Assembly (NCBI GenBank): GCA_020029615.1
Contig: JAIBJO010000002.1
Location: 1 to 64,000, forward strand
Origin: Actinomycetota bacterium
GTDB taxonomy: Bacteria > Actinomycetota > Thermoleophilia > Gaiellales > Gaiellaceae
DNA: 64,000 nucleotides
Direction: 5' to 3'
In this document: positions 59,473 to 64,000 of the stretch, piece after piece
How positions within the stretch are numbered: the first letter of the stretch is position 1
Layout of the letters: the number at the start of each line of letters is the position of its first letter
Program-made: the position numbers and the translations under genes
The notes under the pieces: model-generated
Databases searched by the model: none
Told to the model about the DNA's origin: nothing
What the model saw: the letters and a program-made list of their open reading frames with translations, nothing else

Positions 59473-59781
59473 GTGGCGACGATCCTGCTCGTCGGGGTCG
59501 ACCTCTTCTTCCGCGGAAAGCTGGAAGGCTTGCTCCCGGGCCATCGCCTGGTCACGAGCGACAGTGTCGACGTTCCTGATCTCGTGATCGCCGACATCGC
59601 CCGCGTCGAGCCCGACGAGGTCGTCGACGCGTGGCCGGACATCCCGATCGTCGGCTACACGAACCACACCGACAAGGCGGGCCTGCAGCGCGCGCACACG
59701 GCCGGATTCGACCAGGTCATCGTGAAGTCGGCGCTCGTCGAACGCGCCCCGGACCTCGTCGAAGAGCTCACTCGAAAGTAG
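59473..59781 (+). CDS. Stand-alone divergent response-regulator receiver-like protein
   Basis: 102 aa; LVIADIARV...IPIVGYTNHTDKAGLQRAHTAGFDQVIVKSALV receiver-like fold pattern. Confidence 0.6.
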   Translation: MATILLVGVDLFFRGKLEGLLPGHRLVTSDSVDVPDLVIADIARVEPDEVVDAWPDIPIVGYTNHTDKAGLQRAHTAGFDQVIVKSALVERAPDLVEELTRK

Positions 59782-59830
59782 CTTCGACACTCGGCTGTAC
59801 GGCCAGACACTCTGGCTAGACTCGCTCTCA

Positions 59831-60133
59831 GTGACGTACATCATCGCCGAGCCCTGCATCGACATCAAAGACCGCTCGTGCGTCGACGTCTGCCCCGTCG
59901 ACTGCATCCACGAGTTCGAGCGGATTCTCATCATCGACCCGGAGGAATGCATCGACTGCGGCGCGTGCGAACCGGAGTGCCCGGTGGAGGCGATCTTCCC
60001 CGAGGATGCGCTCCCGGACAAGTGGAACGCGTTCGTGGAGATCAACTACGCGTTCCCCGATCCCGGCACCATCAACTCGCTCACGGACAAGTACGCGCTC
60101 GAGAACGACGTCCACAACGAGCCGATCGCCTGA
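59831..60133 (+). CDS. Ferredoxin (7Fe/8Fe type)
   Basis: CVDVCPVDCIH and CIDCGACEPECPVEAIF. Confidence 0.95.
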   Translation: MTYIIAEPCIDIKDRSCVDVCPVDCIHEFERILIIDPEECIDCGACEPECPVEAIFPEDALPDKWNAFVEINYAFPDPGTINSLTDKYALENDVHNEPIA

Positions 60134-60140
60134 CGCGCCG

Positions 60141-60338
60141 TCAGGCGGGCAGAAGGTACACGCACATGCGGCGATCGCCCGGAAGCGGCGAGGGCGCGAT
60201 CTTGCTCACGAGGTAGCGGCGATCGCCGTCCTCGACCTCGGTTCCGGGTTGCGGTGGCTCGCCGGTTCGCTCGACGAGCACGTACCCCGTCGGCGCCCAC
60301 GCGAAGAACAGGTTTCCGCTCCGTCCGTTGGTGTCCAC
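60141..60338 (-). CDS. Small hypothetical protein
   Basis: 65 aa MDTNGRSGNLFFAWAPTGYVLVERTGEPPQPGTEVEDGDRRYLVSKIAPSPLPGDRRMCVYLLPA. Confidence 0.6.
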   Translation of the reverse strand: MDTNGRSGNLFFAWAPTGYVLVERTGEPPQPGTEVEDGDRRYLVSKIAPSPLPGDRRMCVYLLPA

Positions 60339-60349
60339 CGCGCGCGATC

Positions 60350-61003
60350 CTACCGCCGGGCGGCTGACGGAGGAACCTCGATGCGGACCGTCGAGCCTCG
60401 CGGGTAGCGGACCTCTGAGCTGAACCGCGCGTTGAGCGTCGCGGCCCGCTCGGCGAGGGCCTCGAGCACGGCGCTTCGCCGCTCCGGCGGGCCGTCGTCG
60501 GTGACGACGAGCTCGGCGCCTCCGGTCGGCGTTGCTCGCACGGAGATCTCGATCCGGGTCGGGGCGCCTCTCCGCAGCGCCTGATCGGTCGCCTCGCGAA
60601 GGATCTGGTACAGGGCCGTCTGCGCGTTCTCTCCGAGATCGTCCGCGTGGTCGACGTCGAGGTCGATCTCCACGTCGTGCCGCGATGAGAGCCTTCGCGC
60701 GAGCGCGCCCACCGCGGCGGAGAAGCCGAGCTCTCGGAGGACCTTCGGCTCGAGGTCCTCGCAGAGCGCACGGAGATCTCGTGCCGAGTCTCGAGCGAGC
60801 GCGAGACCCCGAGCGAACGCGTCGTCGGCTCGCTGTGTCTCTCCGTCTCTGAGGCTGGCCAATCCGGCGTCGAGCATCTGGGCTATCGCCGAGAGGTGCT
60901 GGACCGGCCCGTCGTGGAGGAGCTCCGCGAGACGGCGCCGTTCTTCTTGCTCGGTGAGGATTCGCTCGGCGAGCAGCGCGCGCTCGGCGTCGTCCGAAGT
61001 CAA
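60350..61003 (-). CDS. Sensor histidine kinase (NarL/DegS-type, HisKA_3)
   Basis: ERRRLAELLHDGPVQHLSAIAQML H-box; degraded HATPase C-terminus. Confidence 0.85.
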   Translation of the reverse strand: MTSDDAERALLAERILTEQEERRRLAELLHDGPVQHLSAIAQMLDAGLASLRDGETQRADDAFARGLALARDSARDLRALCEDLEPKVLRELGFSAAVGALARRLSSRHDVEIDLDVDHADDLGENAQTALYQILREATDQALRRGAPTRIEISVRATPTGGAELVVTDDGPPERRSAVLEALAERAATLNARFSSEVRYPRGSTVRIEVPPSAARR

Positions 61004-61623
61004 TCGATCATCGCCTCGCGGAGCGCGATGGCGACCGCCTGCGTGCGGGTGTCCGCCTCGAGCTTCGCGAGGATGTGCCGAACGTGGCTCTTCACCGTCT
61101 CCTGGCTGATGAACAGCTTGGCGGCGACGTCCACGTTCGACATCCCGTCGGCGAGCAGCTGCAGGATCTCGCGCTCGCGGGGAGTGAGGATGTCCGCCTG
61201 ACCCTGCCCCGACACGAACTCGGCCATGAGCCCGGGGTCGACGAAGGTCTCGCCGGCCGCGACCTTCTCGATCGCACGCAGCAGCGTCTCATGCGGAGTC
61301 TCCTTGAGGATGTACCCGCGTGCACCCGACTCGAGGCCGCGCTGCAGGAGCGAGCGCTCACCATACGCCGTGAAGATGAGGACGGCCGTTTCAGGCGCCT
61401 TCTGGAGAAGCGTCTCGGTCGCCTCGAGGCCGTCCATGTCGGGCATCCGTAGGTCCATGATCACGACGTCCGGCCGCCGCCTCTCCGTCAACGCGACTGC
61501 GGACGCGCCGTCGGCGGCCTCGCCGATCACCCGGATCTTCGGCGAGCGGGAGAGCGCCAGGCGCAGGCCTTCGCGGACGACCTCGTGGTCGTCGGCGATG
61601 AGACAGGTGATCTCGTCGGCCAC
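61000..61623 (-). CDS. NarL/FixJ-family response regulator
   Basis: CLIADDHEVVREGLRLAL...VVIMDLRMPDMDGLEAT...LTPREREILQLLADGMSNVDVAAKLFISQETVKSHVRHILAKL. Confidence 0.95.
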   Translation of the reverse strand: MADEITCLIADDHEVVREGLRLALSRSPKIRVIGEAADGASAVALTERRRPDVVIMDLRMPDMDGLEATETLLQKAPETAVLIFTAYGERSLLQRGLESGARGYILKETPHETLLRAIEKVAAGETFVDPGLMAEFVSGQGQADILTPREREILQLLADGMSNVDVAAKLFISQETVKSHVRHILAKLEADTRTQAVAIALREAMID

Positions 61624-61666
61624 GTTGCCGATTCTACGGCGCGGATCGGCAGGCTCCTTCTCCCAA

Positions 61667-62554
61667 TCAGACTGCGAGAGCCAGTTGTGCAGGCTGGCGC
61701 CGAGGAAGCTGTGGGCGGCGAGGGCGCCCGCTCGAGGCCGCCGCTCGTCGAACCGGCTCGAGGATCGGTGCCGTCATGGTGGCGGCCAGATAGGCCCTGG
61801 AGCCGAACAGCGCCTCGTACCGAGCCACCTCCTCGGGCCAATCCCGGGCGAGCAGCTCGAGGAAGTGCTCGCGCACACCTGGCCGCAGGTGTACGACGCT
61901 CGCCCAGATGCCCTGAGCGCCCGCTGCGCGCGCTTCGCGTACCACGGCTTCGAGCTGCTCGGGTCGATCGGACAGGCCGGGCAGGATCGGCGCGACGCCG
62001 ACGCCGACGTGGATCCCTGCGTCGGCGAGGCGTCGTAGTGCTTCGAGGCGGCTGCGTGGCGGGGCGGTCCCGGGCTCGGTCGTTCGCCAGACGCGCTCGT
62101 CGAGGGTCGGGATCGAGAGGTAGACGCTCACGTCGATGCGCGCCGACGCTTCCTGCAGAACGTCGATGTCGCGGACGACGAGCGGGCCCCGCGTGACGAT
62201 CGAGAACGGCGTCCACGCTGCGGTGAGCTCTGTGAGACAGGCTCGAGTCAGGCGGAAGCGCCCCTCCGCGGGCTGGTACGGATCGGTCGCCGAGCCGAGC
62301 GAGACCTCGTCGCGCTGCCACGATCGTCGGGACAGCTCCTGCCGGAGGACGTCGGCGACATTGGTCTTGATGCGGATGGAGCGCCCGTAGGCCTGACCCG
62401 AGGGCCGCTCGGCGCGGAGCTCGAAATGTCGGACGTAACAGAACGTGCACTGGTGGACGCAGCCCATGTACGGGTTGAGCGACCACTTGAAAGGCATCCC
62501 GCGCACGGCGGTCAACGCCGACTTGCACGGCTCGATCCGGTATTCGACCCGCAT
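61667..62554 (-). CDS. Radical SAM protein (Rv2578c-like / SplB-related family)
   Basis: MRVEYRIEPCKSALTAVRGMPFKWSLNPYMGCVHQCTFCYVRHFE; SLGSATDPYQPAEGRFRLTRACL. Confidence 0.9.
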   Translation of the reverse strand: MRVEYRIEPCKSALTAVRGMPFKWSLNPYMGCVHQCTFCYVRHFELRAERPSGQAYGRSIRIKTNVADVLRQELSRRSWQRDEVSLGSATDPYQPAEGRFRLTRACLTELTAAWTPFSIVTRGPLVVRDIDVLQEASARIDVSVYLSIPTLDERVWRTTEPGTAPPRSRLEALRRLADAGIHVGVGVAPILPGLSDRPEQLEAVVREARAAGAQGIWASVVHLRPGVREHFLELLARDWPEEVARYEALFGSRAYLAATMTAPILEPVRRAAASSGRPRRPQLPRRQPAQLALAV

Positions 62555-62566
62555 CGCACGAGGATA

Positions 62567-62578
62567 GAACATATGTTC
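62567..62578. promoter_or_regulatory. Candidate LexA/SOS box
   Basis: GAACATATGTTC perfect palindrome (context taGAACATATGTTCGA), 13 bp upstream of the radical SAM start. Confidence 0.6.
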
Positions 62579-62652
62579 GATCAGGACAAGGCCGGAGGCG
62601 CCTACGGCCGCGATTGACACGATCGCGCCGTCAGTCGAAGATCCCCGCTGCG

Positions 62653-63351
62653 ATGAAAAGCCTGCGGCTCTCGACGGTCGGCGCGGTGTGCGCGATCTTG
62701 ACCCCTGTCTGTTTCATTGCGGGAGGAGTCCTCCTCGGCACGAGCTCGGGGCAGGATCTCATCCCGCAGACCGGAGCCGACGGGCTCGAGTGGATCGCGG
62801 ACGTCGACGACGCCGGCGACCTCTTCTTCGTGGGCGCGTGGCTGATCGTTCTGGTGACCCTCGTGGGATCGGTCGCGCTCGTCGGCTTCTACGACGTGCT
62901 CAAGGATGCTGGCCCCGTGCTGATCCTGGCGCCGATCCTCGGAGTGGTGGGCCTCATGATGGTCACGATCTCGCATCTGATCCCGATCGCGCTCGCGTAC
63001 GAGTTCGTCCCGGGCTATGTGGCGGCCGACGCATCGCAGCAGGCCTCGCTCGCGGTGACGTTCGACACGTTCGCCAACCTCAGCCTGATCCTCAACTACA
63101 CGGGGAACGCGCTCGGTTGGGCGGTCGCGCTCCCACTCTACGGGGTGGCGATCTTGAAGACCGATGCGGTGCCGCGCTGGCTCGGTTGGCTCGCGCTCGT
63201 CGCAGCGGCGTTCGCGGGCTGGCTCGGGCTCCTCTCGCCAGCTTCGAGCGTGATCGAGGGCATCACGGTGATCGGCTTCCTCGGCTTCTTCGTCTTCATG
63301 ATCGGGATGGGCATCGCGGTGCTCCTCCGGCAGCGCCGGGCCGCTGCCTGA
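62653..63351 (+). CDS. Integral membrane protein (DUF4386/DUF998-like)
   Basis: 232 aa with about six hydrophobic segments. Confidence 0.7.
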   Translation: MKSLRLSTVGAVCAILTPVCFIAGGVLLGTSSGQDLIPQTGADGLEWIADVDDAGDLFFVGAWLIVLVTLVGSVALVGFYDVLKDAGPVLILAPILGVVGLMMVTISHLIPIALAYEFVPGYVAADASQQASLAVTFDTFANLSLILNYTGNALGWAVALPLYGVAILKTDAVPRWLGWLALVAAAFAGWLGLLSPASSVIEGITVIGFLGFFVFMIGMGIAVLLRQRRAAA

Positions 63352-63372
63352 CCCCGAGCTAGAGTCGCGTCA

Positions 63373-64000
63373 GTGGACGAGCTCGAGGGTGGGATCCGCC
63401 GTGTCACGCTTCCGCTGCCCACGCGGCCGGGACACGTACATGCCTACCTCCTGCCAGGCGACGAGGGCTGGACCCTTGTCGACACGGGCGTCGGGCTCCC
63501 GGATGCGAAGGAGACGTGGTCCGCTGCGCTCGACGAGGCGGGGGGTCGTGTCGCGACGATCTTCGTCACGCACTTCCACCCCGACCACGTCGGAGCCGCC
63601 GCAGACCTTCACGAGCTGACCGGCGCGCCCGTGTGGCAGGGCGTCCTCGACTATGCGCAGTGCGAGCTCGTGTGGGGCAATCCGGCCTGGTCGGAGCGCC
63701 TGCGCGACTGGTTCCACCTCCACGGGACACCCGCCGACGTCACCGCGGAGCTCGTCGGGCAGAGCTCCGTCTATCGGCCGTTCATCCGCTACCAGCGCGA
63801 CCCGATCCTCGTCGAGGCGGGCGAGCACGTGGACGGGTGGGCCCTCGTCGCCGCGCCCGGGCACGCCGACGGCCAGCTCTGCCTGCTCAAGGACGGTGTT
63901 CTGATCGCGGCCGATCACCTCCTCGGGAGGATCACTCCGACGGTCGGGCTCTGGCCGGCCAGCCGTGCCGACCCGCTCGGTGACTACCTCGCGGCGCTCG
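63373..64000 (+). CDS. MBL-fold metallohydrolase (truncated by window edge; absent from supplied ORF track)
   Basis: GTG start; VDELEGGIRRVTLPLPTRPGHVHAYLLPGDEGWTLVDTGVGL...IFVTHFHPDHVGAAADL...APGHADGQLCLL. Confidence 0.92.
   Translation, partial: MDELEGGIRRVTLPLPTRPGHVHAYLLPGDEGWTLVDTGVGLPDAKETWSAALDEAGGRVATIFVTHFHPDHVGAAADLHELTGAPVWQGVLDYAQCELVWGNPAWSERLRDWFHLHGTPADVTAELVGQSSVYRPFIRYQRDPILVEAGEHVDGWALVAAPGHADGQLCLLKDGVLIAADHLLGRITPTVGLWPASRADPLGDYLAAL

Overview
High-GC actinobacterial chromosomal window; family content and protein styles suggest a Thermoleophilia/Gaiellales-like organism, but this is inference. It is mostly dense housekeeping operons: an inositol-phospholipid cassette, dnaK-grpE-dnaJ-(small TM)-hspR-clpB, a CUT1 sugar ABC transporter beside an enolase-like/psuG/pfkB operon, rsmI, metG-tatD-rsmA-ispE, tRNA-Gln, glmU-prs, rplY-pth-mfd, mazG-eno-pyk, an L,D-transpeptidase/TlpA/CcmH/CcdA group, and a NarL-type two-component pair. 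No rRNA, CRISPR array or intact mobile element was seen. The observations most worth checking are: (1) a single ORF joining two ribbon-helix-helix-like modules to myo-inositol-phosphate synthase, with TGCTAGCA palindromes at its start and between the modules, and an internal Shine-Dalgarno/ATG; (2) perfect inverted repeats inside grpE, clpB, mazG, pth and a DUF501 gene, at apparently variable linkers, plus a dispersed GGCGAGGC-TT-GCCTCGCC palindrome directly after stop codons; (3) a secreted, C-terminally anchored protein with eight 'VRDHGDATxAKL' repeats; (4) a LexA-like box upstream of an Rv2578c-like radical SAM gene; (5) two gene-remnant zones (about 19.88-20.16 kb and 40.5-41.1 kb). All assignments are from reading the sequence; no searches were run.
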